From CAYRWR01 sp964428015 (GTDB taxonomy: Bacteria; Spirochaetota; Brevinematia; Brevinematales; CAYRWR01), in NCBI GenBank assembly GCA_964428015.1, contig CAYRWR010000014.1:9499-73498 (forward strand): DNA of 64,000 nt, in the 5' to 3' direction. The notes under the pieces are model-generated. The model worked only from the letters and a program-made list of their open reading frames with translations. It was not told the origin of the DNA and ran no database searches. A program made the position numbers and the translations under genes. This document shows positions 8,726 through 16,322 of this stretch, piece by piece. How positions within the stretch are numbered: position 1 is the stretch's first letter; each line of letters opens with the position of its first letter.

Positions 8726-9808
8726 ATGCGGGTCTTAATCAGCGGCGGCGGTACAGGGGGACATTTAACACCGGGAATCGCACTCTATGAAGAATGTAAG
8801 CAAAGAGGCATGGAATGCCGTTATGTCCTGCGTGATGTCGATATGCGTTACACTATGTGTGAACGAATCGATGTAAACGACCGTATACTGGTCCATATTC
8901 AGGGTATGTCCCGAAAAATCTCTCTTAGAACTATAATTCATATCTTTAAACTGATATCTGCTTTTTTCCAGATCTTTCGTTCCATCCGGCACTTCAGACC
9001 AGACTTCATTCTCATCACAGGCGGTTACGTTTCAAATCCTGTGGCTTTTGCCTCCCTATTACTGCGATGTCCGCTGTATATGACAGAACAAAACAGTGTA
9101 GCAGGTACCACTAACCGGTTTTATTCCCGATATTCCAAAAGAGTATTTACTACCTTTCCAGATGCACTTAAACTCCGCACAACAGCAATCACTCATACCG
9201 GAAATCCCACCATTTTTTCACCTCAGGCTGCCATAGGGGAAAGCAGAAAGTTTTTTGGTGTAGAAAAATTTTCTAAAGTCGTAGGGATAAGCGGCGGAAG
9301 CCAGGGGGCTCAGGTCATCAATAATTGCATCATGTCTTTACTCGATAAATTTAAAAAAGAGAAAATTGCTGTAATATGGAGTCTGGGGGCGGTAGAGTAC
9401 CAGCGACTGGTGGATTCAGGAAGTGTTGCTCAAATAGAGAAAGATTATCCCAACGTCAAAGCCTACCGTTTTATTGAGAAGATGGAGCATTTCTTTACAG
9501 CATCGGATTTAGTCATAAGCCGAGCCGGAGCCAGTACCATCAGCGAATTGATTCTGTTTAAAAAACCTTCTCTATTGATTCCCATTTTGAATTCACCGGA
9601 TGATCATCAAAAGTTGAACGCATTGTATCTGGTAAAAAATAAGGCATCCTTGATGTTAGAAGAACCTCAATTAAACCAGGAAACTATGTGGTTGAATGTC
9701 CTGTCCATTCTGGACACTGCACAAAATTTTTCTACTGCCCTGGAGTCGCTTCAGATGCCGCGGCCTGCTCAAAAAATCATCGAGACCATTTTATCCGAAT
9801 TGTCCTGA
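8726..9808 (+). CDS. murG: UDP-GlcNAc:lipid I N-acetylglucosaminyltransferase MurG
   Basis: 360 residues, family-typical. MurG adds GlcNAc to undecaprenyl-PP-MurNAc-pentapeptide (lipid I) to give lipid II on the inner face of the cytoplasmic membrane. The GT-B fold signatures are visible: SGGGTGGHLTP at the N-terminus, ITGGYVSNP, TEQNSVAG, the nucleotide-binding ISGGSQGA near residue 190 and SRAGASTISEL near 265. AAGAAGGA precedes the ATG. Here it is not inside a division and cell-wall cluster but stands alone between a lipoprotein and a convergent TPR gene. Confidence 0.93.
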   Translation: MRVLISGGGTGGHLTPGIALYEECKQRGMECRYVLRDVDMRYTMCERIDVNDRILVHIQGMSRKISLRTIIHIFKLISAFFQIFRSIRHFRPDFILITGGYVSNPVAFASLLLRCPLYMTEQNSVAGTTNRFYSRYSKRVFTTFPDALKLRTTAITHTGNPTIFSPQAAIGESRKFFGVEKFSKVVGISGGSQGAQVINNCIMSLLDKFKKEKIAVIWSLGAVEYQRLVDSGSVAQIEKDYPNVKAYRFIEKMEHFFTASDLVISRAGASTISELILFKKPSLLIPILNSPDDHQKLNALYLVKNKASLMLEEPQLNQETMWLNVLSILDTAQNFSTALESLQMPRPAQKIIETILSELS

Positions 9809-9815
9809 AATTTTT

Positions 9816-12698
9816 CTACTCTCCAATTTCAGCTAACAGCTTTTTACCGGCAGTAGTCCATTCATTACTAGGGTATTTTGTAATCAGATTGTTCAGATAT
9901 TTTTTAGCAGTAACCGCATTTCCGTTTTTGTTATAGCAATATGCCAGACCATAGAGACTCTGAGGATATAAAGGACTGTAACGGTAAACGTAAAAGATAT
10001 TTCCATAGAAATTGATTGCTTCGGTGTACTGCTGCTGTTCCTGGGCATTTTTAGCCAGCTCATATATCGATAAAGCTGCCTCATCCCCCGTGGTGGTATT
10101 GACGATTTCCTGAAAGAGAGCCATGGCTTTATCGGTTTCTTCATTTTTTTGATAAAATTGTGCCAGACGGAACTGAGCAATTGCCTTAACTTCAGGACTT
10201 GAAGCCTGTTTGATCAGTTTCTGATAAAATTTTTCCGCGTCACCCCCGCTCTCCACTTTAAGATTAATTTCTGAGAGCTTAAACTGGGCTTTTTCAGCAT
10301 CTACGGTGCCTTTATAGTTATCGACCAGTTTCTGGTAGGTCTGCTTGGATTTATCCAGATTGTTGAGTTCATAGTAGAGATTACCCAGCCGGAACAGGGC
10401 ATCACTGGCATAGTCACTTTGAGGATATAACTGTACGTATTTCTCAAAAGACTCAGCTGCCTGTATCTTTTGATTCATATTGAAATAACTCCAGCCCAGC
10501 CAATATTGAGCTGCACTGGTCAACTCATTAGTTTGAAAACCTTTGATCAACTGATTGTAAAAATCTACGCTCTTATCATATTCTGCGCGATTGTAATAAT
10601 ACTCTGCCTGTTTAAACAATGCTTCAGCTGTATAAAAACTGCTGGGGTATTCTGCTGAAAGCTGTTTGAAAGTCTGGTTTGCTTTTTCAGGCTCACCAAT
10701 GTAGTGATAACACCAGGCTTTGTCTGAGTAAGCAGCCGGTACTTTATCGGTAATACCCCGTTTTTTTGCTTCCACAATGTAGGCATCATAGGACCGAATA
10801 GCTTCCTCATAACTTTTCAGATTATAATAACTCTTGGCAATATAGAGGAGTGCTTCCAAAACCGAAGCGTCATCCGCGTTTTGATCCACTGTGCGCTGAA
10901 AATTTTTAATTGCAACTGAGTAATTAGCCAGTCTAAAATTACTCCAGCCTAAAATATTGTAAATCTCCGCTTTGGATGCTTTAGGCAGTGCCTGATCTTC
11001 GTAGGCAGCCAGGTACTTCACAACTCTGTCAAATCTTTCCTGTTTATAAAAAATCCAGGCTGTTTTGATAATAGCATCTGCAAAATATTCTGAAGAGGAA
11101 TAGTTCTTGGATATTTTGGAGAAATAGTCCATAGCTGAATCGTAATCTTTAAGATTGTATTTAATTATACCTATGGAATAATAAGCCAGGGGTACCATGT
11201 CTGAATCGGGATAGGTATCAATAAGCTGTTTATAGGTTTCTGCTGCTCTTTGATATTGTTCCTGTTTGACATATACCCAGGCTATGGCATTCAGGGCATC
11301 GTCAGCCAGAGTGGCTTTGACATCTTCTTTTATCACATTCTGGAAGGTCTGTATAGCCATGTCATAATCACCCATGTCCACATAGGCATTCCCGATAAAC
11401 ATCTGGACTTCCAGACTTTTATCAGATTTTGGGTTCATCTTCCTATAGAGTTCAAAAGCATTGATTCCTTCTTTAAAGGCTTTGGTCTGGATCAAACTTC
11501 TGGCTTTCCAGTAGAGAGCTTCAAATTCAAATTCCGTCTGAGGATACTGCTTCAGAACTTTATTAAACTGTTTAATGGCATCTTCATATCTCTTCTGCAT
11601 GTAGGCCAGCTCTCCCAGTTTAGTAAGAGACATGGCCATGTCTTCCCGGCTGCCCAGATTACCGATGCGGGAATAGGCTTTCTCGGCATTTACATAGTCT
11701 CCACTGAGCATATAGCTGGAAGCAATTTCCAGCAGCGCTTTACTCACATAAGGCGAGTTTTTATATTCCCGAATCAGGATATTAAAGGTTTTAATGGAAG
11801 TGTCATAGTCTTTTTTTATCTTGGAAATCAAGCCCAGCTTAAAAAGTGCTTCCGCTCTGAACTCATTTTCATCTTCGATAGCGCTGAGTTTTTTCAGACT
11901 ATCTACCGCGCTGACATAATCATCATTCTGGATATAAATCATCGAAATGTAATACAATGAATCTACTCTATATGCAAAATCTTTTATTTCCGCTACACCT
12001 TTAAGATAGTCCGCGGCTGACTTCAAATCACCTGTGAGGTAATAACATTTTCCCAGGAAGAAATCAGCTTCGTTACGGTATGTACTCTTGGGATATTTTT
12101 TTATGAATTCGTTCAGTGAGGTTATTGCATATTTATAATCCTTGTCATAAAGATAAGCCTGGCCCAATCGGAGTTCTGCTTCCTGGGCAATAGAAGATGT
12201 GGGATACTTTTCCACAATGAGTTTGAACTCATCCACAGATGACCCGTATTTTCCGCTTAATAACTGCGAATAAGCTATGATATAATGGGCGTTCTGCTGC
12301 AGCCTTTCGTTGGGGGTTCCCTTAAGAAAAGTGCGCAGTTCCTGTACAGCTTTATCATATTCTTTCTTCTGAAAATAGGCATTTCCTATCATAAAATTGG
12401 CGCGTTCATTATACAGGCTGTCGGGATAATTATTGATTAATCTTTTAAATGACTGAATGGCTGTACCGTATTTTTTATCCTGATAGTATGCCAATCCTAT
12501 ATAATATGAGGCATCATCAGATAATTCACCATCGGGGTCCCGGTCTATAGTCTTTTGGAAAAAATTAATAGAAAGTGAAAAAGCGCCGTCATTATATGCT
12601 GATTTTCCGGAATTGTAGAACCTCTGGGCACTGAGATCCAAGGACCAAAGTCCGCTTCCTAAGCATAAAATTATCATAATTAAAAAGAAACGCTTCAT
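9816..12698 (-). CDS. Large exported TPR-repeat protein
   Basis: 960 residues from the ATG at 12696-12698. A signal peptide (MKRFFLIMIILCLGSGLWSL) directs export to the periplasm or outer membrane. Nearly all of the mature protein is about 25 TPR-like helical hairpins of 36-38 residues, with YP-S and A-G-YY-Y-A patterns like those of BamD/YbgF-type outer-membrane TPRs. No enzymatic domain is visible. It is probably a large periplasmic protein-binding solenoid; the partner is unknown. I reject the longer start at 12839 because it adds a non-signal extension, overlaps ligA and bypasses the GGAG ribosome binding site and promoter. It converges on murG with an 7-bp gap. Confidence 0.85.
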   Translation of the reverse strand: MKRFFLIMIILCLGSGLWSLDLSAQRFYNSGKSAYNDGAFSLSINFFQKTIDRDPDGELSDDASYYIGLAYYQDKKYGTAIQSFKRLINNYPDSLYNERANFMIGNAYFQKKEYDKAVQELRTFLKGTPNERLQQNAHYIIAYSQLLSGKYGSSVDEFKLIVEKYPTSSIAQEAELRLGQAYLYDKDYKYAITSLNEFIKKYPKSTYRNEADFFLGKCYYLTGDLKSAADYLKGVAEIKDFAYRVDSLYYISMIYIQNDDYVSAVDSLKKLSAIEDENEFRAEALFKLGLISKIKKDYDTSIKTFNILIREYKNSPYVSKALLEIASSYMLSGDYVNAEKAYSRIGNLGSREDMAMSLTKLGELAYMQKRYEDAIKQFNKVLKQYPQTEFEFEALYWKARSLIQTKAFKEGINAFELYRKMNPKSDKSLEVQMFIGNAYVDMGDYDMAIQTFQNVIKEDVKATLADDALNAIAWVYVKQEQYQRAAETYKQLIDTYPDSDMVPLAYYSIGIIKYNLKDYDSAMDYFSKISKNYSSSEYFADAIIKTAWIFYKQERFDRVVKYLAAYEDQALPKASKAEIYNILGWSNFRLANYSVAIKNFQRTVDQNADDASVLEALLYIAKSYYNLKSYEEAIRSYDAYIVEAKKRGITDKVPAAYSDKAWCYHYIGEPEKANQTFKQLSAEYPSSFYTAEALFKQAEYYYNRAEYDKSVDFYNQLIKGFQTNELTSAAQYWLGWSYFNMNQKIQAAESFEKYVQLYPQSDYASDALFRLGNLYYELNNLDKSKQTYQKLVDNYKGTVDAEKAQFKLSEINLKVESGGDAEKFYQKLIKQASSPEVKAIAQFRLAQFYQKNEETDKAMALFQEIVNTTTGDEAALSIYELAKNAQEQQQYTEAINFYGNIFYVYRYSPLYPQSLYGLAYCYNKNGNAVTAKKYLNNLITKYPSNEWTTAGKKLLAEIGE

Positions 12699-12725
12699 TG
12701 TCTGCTCCGGCTTTATTAATAGTAT

Positions 12726-12754
12726 ATTATAGAAAAGAACCTTTAAAATGGCAA
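12726..12754 (-). promoter_or_regulatory. Promoter for the large TPR protein
   Basis: Minus strand: TTGCCA, 17-bp spacer, TATAAT, 28 bp before the ATG at 12698. It is divergent from the ligA promoter. Confidence 0.6.
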
Positions 12755-12774
12755 GGAGGTTAATTATTGGAAAA

Positions 12775-12802
12775 TTGACTTCCTGGAACGCTGGATTATA
12801 AT
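12775..12802 (+). promoter_or_regulatory. Promoter for ligA
   Basis: TTGACT, 16-bp spacer, TATAAT, 26 bp before the ligA ATG. It is arranged back-to-back with the TPR-gene promoter. Confidence 0.6.
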
Positions 12803-12828
12803 GTCTGAAATCATCGGAGAAAGTATCC

Positions 12829-14865
12829 ATGGAAAACATACCAGCGCGTATAGAAGAACTTTGCCGAATTCTAAATGAACATAATATCCACTATTACGTG
12901 GAAGATCAGCCTCTGATACCTGACAGTGAGTACGATCTCCTGATGAAGGAACTGGAGCATCTGGAAGCATCTTATCCCCAATTCCGCTCTGAGGCTTCCC
13001 CTACCCGAAAAGTAGGCGCTCCTCCCCTGTCCCGTTTTGAGAATTTTCGGCATCCATTTAAGATGTACAGTCTGGCTAATGCCCTTAACCAGGTAGAATG
13101 GCTCCAGTTCTGGGACAGAATCCGAAAAGATCTGCCGGCTCAGGAAGACCTTTTCTCGTCTCCACAGATCAGTTTTTCCTGTGAACACAAATTTGACGGT
13201 TTGGCCATCGAACTCATTTATAAAGAGGGTATCCTGATACAGGCATCTACCCGGGGAGACGGCCAGACCGGTGAGGCCATCCTGGAAAATGCACGCACTA
13301 TTCGCAACATCCCCCTGGCTCTGCAGGAAAAAAGTCCGGGGCAGCTCCTGGTCTATGGTGAAGTCGTTATGTATAAGCAGGATTTTCTGGCACTCAATGC
13401 CCGGCGGGAAGAAGAAGAGCAGCCGGTGTTTGCCAATCCGCGCAACGCAGCTGCCGGCAGTCTCCGTCAGCTGGATTCACGCATTACAGCTCAGAGAAAT
13501 CTTAAATTCATGGCCTACGGTGTGAAGACGGATCACCCCGCGCACCCTCTGCAAAAAATTGACTCCCACTTTAAACGCCTGGATTATCTTAAAAGTCTGG
13601 GCTTTCCCCTGTCTACGCACCGGCTCTTGTCCTCTGATTTCAAAGATATTCAGCATTATCATGACTTTTGGGAGGAAGAACGGGGTTCACTGCCCTATGA
13701 GATTGATGGAGTGGTGATAAAAATAGACTCCCTGTCCCTGCAGGAAGAACTGGGCTATGATGCCAAGACTCCTAAGTGGGCTATTGCCTATAAATTCAAG
13801 CCCATGGTGGCTCACACCCGACTCACAGCAGTCGAGTTCAGTGTGGGACGGAGCGGAGTTATCACCCCTACTGCTGTATTTGAACCTGTTTTACTCTCGG
13901 GAGCCCGGATCAGCCGTGCTACCCTCCATAATTTTGATGAGACGGAGCGGCTGGATCTCCATATAGGGGATAGCATAGCGGTGGAAAGAAGCGGCGATGT
14001 CATCCCTAAAATCGTGTCGGTAGATCCGGCCCAACGCCCCACACCTGCTGAAAAGGTAGTCCCTCCCACTCATTGCCCGGAATGCGGATCAGCTGTTTAC
14101 AGGGATCCGGAAGAAGTGGCTTACCGCTGTGCCAACCCTCAATGTCCCGGAGTACAACGGGAACGAATACAGTATTTCGTCTCTAAACCCTGTTTTGATA
14201 TAGAGGGATTGGGGGCTGAAATTACCGCTCGCCTCCTGGATCTGGGATATCTGAAAGGCCCAGCCGATATTTTCCGTCTCCATCAGCACAAACAGGAACT
14301 GCTCCAACTGGACCGTTTCGGGACCCGAAGCGTGGACAATCTCCTGGAATCCATCGACAAAGCCAGACATGTGGAATACTGGCGATTTATCAATAGCCTG
14401 GGCATCAGATACGTGGGTCAGGAAACCGCCCGTCTGCTGGCCCGCAGCTTTATCCCTGTGGAAAAGTTTATGACAGTCGATCAGGGAGCTCTCATTAATA
14501 TTGAACAGGTGGGTGAAACTGTGGCCGGCAGTATCCTGGAATACTGGAGTGATGAAACGCATCAAACAGCGGTACGGGATATGTTGTCCTATGGAGTGGA
14601 AATCATTTACCCCGTGATCAAAGATTTTTCAGATTCCCCCATCCGGGGAATGAAGATTGTTTTTACCGGAAAAGCGGAGAACCTCAGCCGGGAAGAATTT
14701 AAAGACCTGGTCCGTGACATGGGGGGCAGCCCCACCGAATCAGTATCCAAAACCACTGATCTGGTGGTGGCCGGTGAGAACGCGGGCTCCAAACTGACCA
14801 AAGCCAAAGAGCTGGGCGTGAAGATCATCAGCCCCGAAGAATTCCTGGATATGCTGGGGAAGTAG
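12829..14865 (+). CDS. ligA: NAD+-dependent DNA ligase LigA
   Basis: 678 residues, full length. LigA seals nicks in replication and repair using NAD+. In order: the Ia domain with the Tyr pair HYYVEDQPLIPDSEYD; the nucleotidyltransferase domain with KFDG (adenylated Lys121); the OB fold; a four-Cys zinc finger (CPEC near 405, CANPQC near 423); helix-hairpin-helix repeats; and a C-terminal BRCT domain starting GMKIVFTGKAENL. GGAG lies 9 bp upstream of the ATG. It is the last ordinary gene before the attC cassette island, which begins within 100 bp of its stop codon. Confidence 0.96.
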   Translation: MENIPARIEELCRILNEHNIHYYVEDQPLIPDSEYDLLMKELEHLEASYPQFRSEASPTRKVGAPPLSRFENFRHPFKMYSLANALNQVEWLQFWDRIRKDLPAQEDLFSSPQISFSCEHKFDGLAIELIYKEGILIQASTRGDGQTGEAILENARTIRNIPLALQEKSPGQLLVYGEVVMYKQDFLALNARREEEEQPVFANPRNAAAGSLRQLDSRITAQRNLKFMAYGVKTDHPAHPLQKIDSHFKRLDYLKSLGFPLSTHRLLSSDFKDIQHYHDFWEEERGSLPYEIDGVVIKIDSLSLQEELGYDAKTPKWAIAYKFKPMVAHTRLTAVEFSVGRSGVITPTAVFEPVLLSGARISRATLHNFDETERLDLHIGDSIAVERSGDVIPKIVSVDPAQRPTPAEKVVPPTHCPECGSAVYRDPEEVAYRCANPQCPGVQRERIQYFVSKPCFDIEGLGAEITARLLDLGYLKGPADIFRLHQHKQELLQLDRFGTRSVDNLLESIDKARHVEYWRFINSLGIRYVGQETARLLARSFIPVEKFMTVDQGALINIEQVGETVAGSILEYWSDETHQTAVRDMLSYGVEIIYPVIKDFSDSPIRGMKIVFTGKAENLSREEFKDLVRDMGGSPTESVSKTTDLVVAGENAGSKLTKAKELGVKIISPEEFLDMLGK

Positions 14866-14886
14866 GAGCGTGTTTGTGTTCAGGAC

Positions 14887-14914
14887 CTCTCACGGAGACA
14901 CGGAAGCACGGAGG
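14887..14914 (+). repeat. Left copy of a 28-bp CACGGAG repeat
   Basis: Three loosely repeated CACGGAG-like units. An inverted copy at 16231-16258 matches at 25 of 28 positions, so the two bracket the cassette island. A more diverged direct copy is at 62784-62811. Repeats of this style (CACGGAG words) occur in many bacterial genomes; their origin is not known to me. Confidence 0.75.
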
Positions 14915-14957
14915 GGTTGGTGAAGGTCGTTGGCGCTGGTTGGTGACATAGCAGTAG

Positions 14958-15538
14958 TTATAGGAAATTTGGAATTAGGAGTTGAAAATGGATTGTATTG
15001 CTGTTATTAGTGACTTAATTCTTCCGTTAGGTGCAATAACTCTTTCTATTATTGCAATGGTTAAATCTACAAAAACAAATGACATCTCACAAAAGGCTGA
15101 TTTTCTATCAGGAATACTTTCACAATATCGCACTAATGAAATGGCTGACTCAATTATTTTCCTATGGGATAAATTCGAAGATTCAAATAAAAATACTGAA
15201 AATTTGGTACAAAAATATATTGAATTATATAAACAGGATAAAAGAAATGCGTTTCATTTACACAGAAGAGTGGTATCTCAATTTTTTCATTTAGTATCTG
15301 TATATTTTAAAAATAATATAATTGATGTAAGTATTTTAAAGCAAATTTGGACTAAGGATGATTTAGGTATCATTGTGAAAATATTAATCCCAATAGAAAA
15401 AGAATTAAGTCTTATGCTTGGACATGATGATTTAACTAAAAAAGTTGAATTAATGCAAAATTTTTATAATGGATTGGATTAGTAAAATTCCTATAACTAG
15501 GACTCAGCCACCACTAACGCGGCGCTGAGTCGATTTCG
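14958..15538 (+). mobile_element. Integron gene cassette 1
   Basis: The unit begins G|TTATAGG (14957-14964) and ends in an attC whose R'' box CCTATAAC (15490-15497) is the exact reverse complement of that start. This is expected when a circular cassette is integrated at G|TT. It carries one AT-rich gene that starts 30 bp from the boundary and stops 7 bp before the attC. Size (581 bp) and layout are typical of a cassette. Confidence 0.83.
14988..15482 (+). CDS. Cassette-encoded hypothetical membrane-anchored protein
   Basis: 164 residues, not recognised. One hydrophobic segment at about residues 6-27 may be a membrane anchor with the rest in the cytoplasm. The remainder is helical, rich in Lys, Asn and Ile, with FHLHRRVVSQFFHLVSVYF near residue 95; it vaguely recalls small DUF4760-like proteins but I cannot assign a family. 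I use the ATG with AGGAG 6 bp upstream, not the in-frame TTG at 14982, which touches that ribosome binding site. Codon use is much more AT-rich than ligA or alaA, fitting acquisition as a cassette. Confidence 0.7.
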   Translation: MDCIAVISDLILPLGAITLSIIAMVKSTKTNDISQKADFLSGILSQYRTNEMADSIIFLWDKFEDSNKNTENLVQKYIELYKQDKRNAFHLHRRVVSQFFHLVSVYFKNNIIDVSILKQIWTKDDLGIIVKILIPIEKELSLMLGHDDLTKKVELMQNFYNGLD

Positions 15539-15545
15539 TTAGACG
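15490..15545 (+). mobile_element. attC recombination site 1
   Basis: 56-bp site. R'' CCTATAAC (15490-15497), L'' arm GACTCAGC (15501-15508), central segment, L' arm GCTGAGTC (15524-15531) perfectly complementary to L'', then R' GTTAGAC (15538-15544), matching GTTRRRY. Folded single strand would give the imperfect hairpin that integron integrases recognise. Confidence 0.83.
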
Positions 15546-16098
15546 TAATTACAATTAAGAGGATATTTTGAGTTTACAACATGCAATAAAATTCGGTAAA
15601 CAGCTTAATTCTTTTAAATCGAAAAGTGAAGCAGAAAAGTATTTTCAAGAATATAACGAGCATTATCTACATAAAATTCATGAATTAGCCTTAAAATACC
15701 AAATCGAATTGAATAATCAACCAGAAAGTATTAAAGTGTTGGAGAAATGGTATTTTGATTTAATAGATCAGGATTTCAAAAGATTCCCAATAAATATTCA
15801 AGAATTTGAAATATGTATGGCTATGTATTTTTTACATGTAGCTGTAACAAATAATCCTGAAGCAGAATATTTAGTATCGGAATATCCGTTTGTTAAAGGA
15901 AAATATGAATTTGGAGTTAAATTAGGATTACTCACTTATAATTTAGCTCGATGTACAGACCATTATAAAACACCTAGCAATAAGAGACAGCAAGCCCTGT
16001 ATAAAGCATATAAACAATATTTTAAGAAATAATAAACGGAGTAACACTTCGTCTAACTAGGACTCAGCCGCCACTAACGCGGCGCAGTGCCACGTTCG
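15539..16098 (+). mobile_element. Integron gene cassette 2
   Basis: It begins G|TTAGACG (15538-15545) and ends in an attC whose R'' box CGTCTAAC (16050-16057) is its exact reverse complement. One AT-rich gene starts 30 bp from the boundary. Length is 560 bp. The self-complementarity of each unit's own ends is strong evidence that these are separate cassettes, not one operon. Confidence 0.83.
15568..16032 (+). CDS. Cassette-encoded hypothetical protein
   Basis: 154 residues, not recognised. It is soluble, highly charged and predicted mostly helical; there is no signal peptide or membrane segment. The sequence has amphipathic stretches (KSEAEKYFQEYNEHYLHKI), an aromatic-rich middle and a basic C-terminus ending QALYKAYKQYFKK. 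The start is TTG, chosen because AAGAGGA lies 6 bp upstream and it is the only start that keeps the N-terminal helix. AT content matches cassette 1, not the surrounding chromosome. Cassette genes often encode small adaptive functions, but nothing here shows which. Confidence 0.7.
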   Translation: MSLQHAIKFGKQLNSFKSKSEAEKYFQEYNEHYLHKIHELALKYQIELNNQPESIKVLEKWYFDLIDQDFKRFPINIQEFEICMAMYFLHVAVTNNPEAEYLVSEYPFVKGKYEFGVKLGLLTYNLARCTDHYKTPSNKRQQALYKAYKQYFKK

Positions 16099-16105
16099 TT
16101 AATGG
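16050..16105 (+). mobile_element. attC recombination site 2 (imperfect)
   Basis: R'' CGTCTAAC and the left half are nearly identical to attC 1 (GACTCAGCC, then CCACTAACGCGGCGC). The right arm, GCAGTGCC, no longer complements L'' GACTCAGC, and the following R' reads GTTAATG rather than GTTRRRY. The site is decayed or hybrid. Confidence 0.7.
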
Positions 16106-16187
16106 AAATTACACAATAGCAAAAATTGAAACAGAAAATGGAAAAATGCAATCCATTGTCTTTCCCAACGAAAACCACGGCAAATAA
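16101..16187 (+). pseudogene. Truncated third cassette gene remnant
   Basis: An open frame without a start codon encodes NGNYTIAKIETENGKMQSIV and a short tail ending NENHGK before TAA. It lies directly after the cassette boundary at 16098/16099 and just before a partial attC. It resembles the last 28 residues of a protein whose front has been deleted. No family is recognised. Confidence 0.4.
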
Positions 16188-16214
16188 CCTGGACCCATGC
16201 CGCCGGCTGAGTCC
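16182..16214 (+). mobile_element. Partial attC-like site 3
   Basis: AAATAAC followed by GGACCCATGCC and GGCTGAGTCC. The GGAC/GTCC and GCC/GGC arms pair and share words with attC 1, but the central part is shorter and no R' GTT follows. It looks like the eroded right end of the array. Confidence 0.45.
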
Positions 16215-16230
16215 TTACCTACTCTAAAAT

Positions 16231-16258
16231 CCTCCGTGTCTCCGTGCCTCCGTGAGAG
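16231..16258 (-). repeat. Right, inverted copy of the 28-bp CACGGAG repeat
   Basis: Reverse complement matches 14887-14914 at 25 of 28 positions. It marks the right edge of the cassette island, 65 bp from the alaA stop. Confidence 0.75.
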
Positions 16259-16322
16259 ACCCAGCACATAGGCCCATCACGCTATGTGCTGTAAAATTAT
16301 CCACCTTCATTTCAATAGTATA

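Noticed and set aside
12699..12839. Longer start of the 960-residue TPR protein
   Set aside because: It overlaps ligA and its promoter, and hides a clear signal peptide that begins at 12698.
16262..16291. Hairpin CAGCACATAG/CTATGTGCTG as the alaA terminator
   Set aside because: The stem is good (10 bp, 10-nt loop) but there is no T tract on the minus strand after it, so I do not call a rho-independent terminator.
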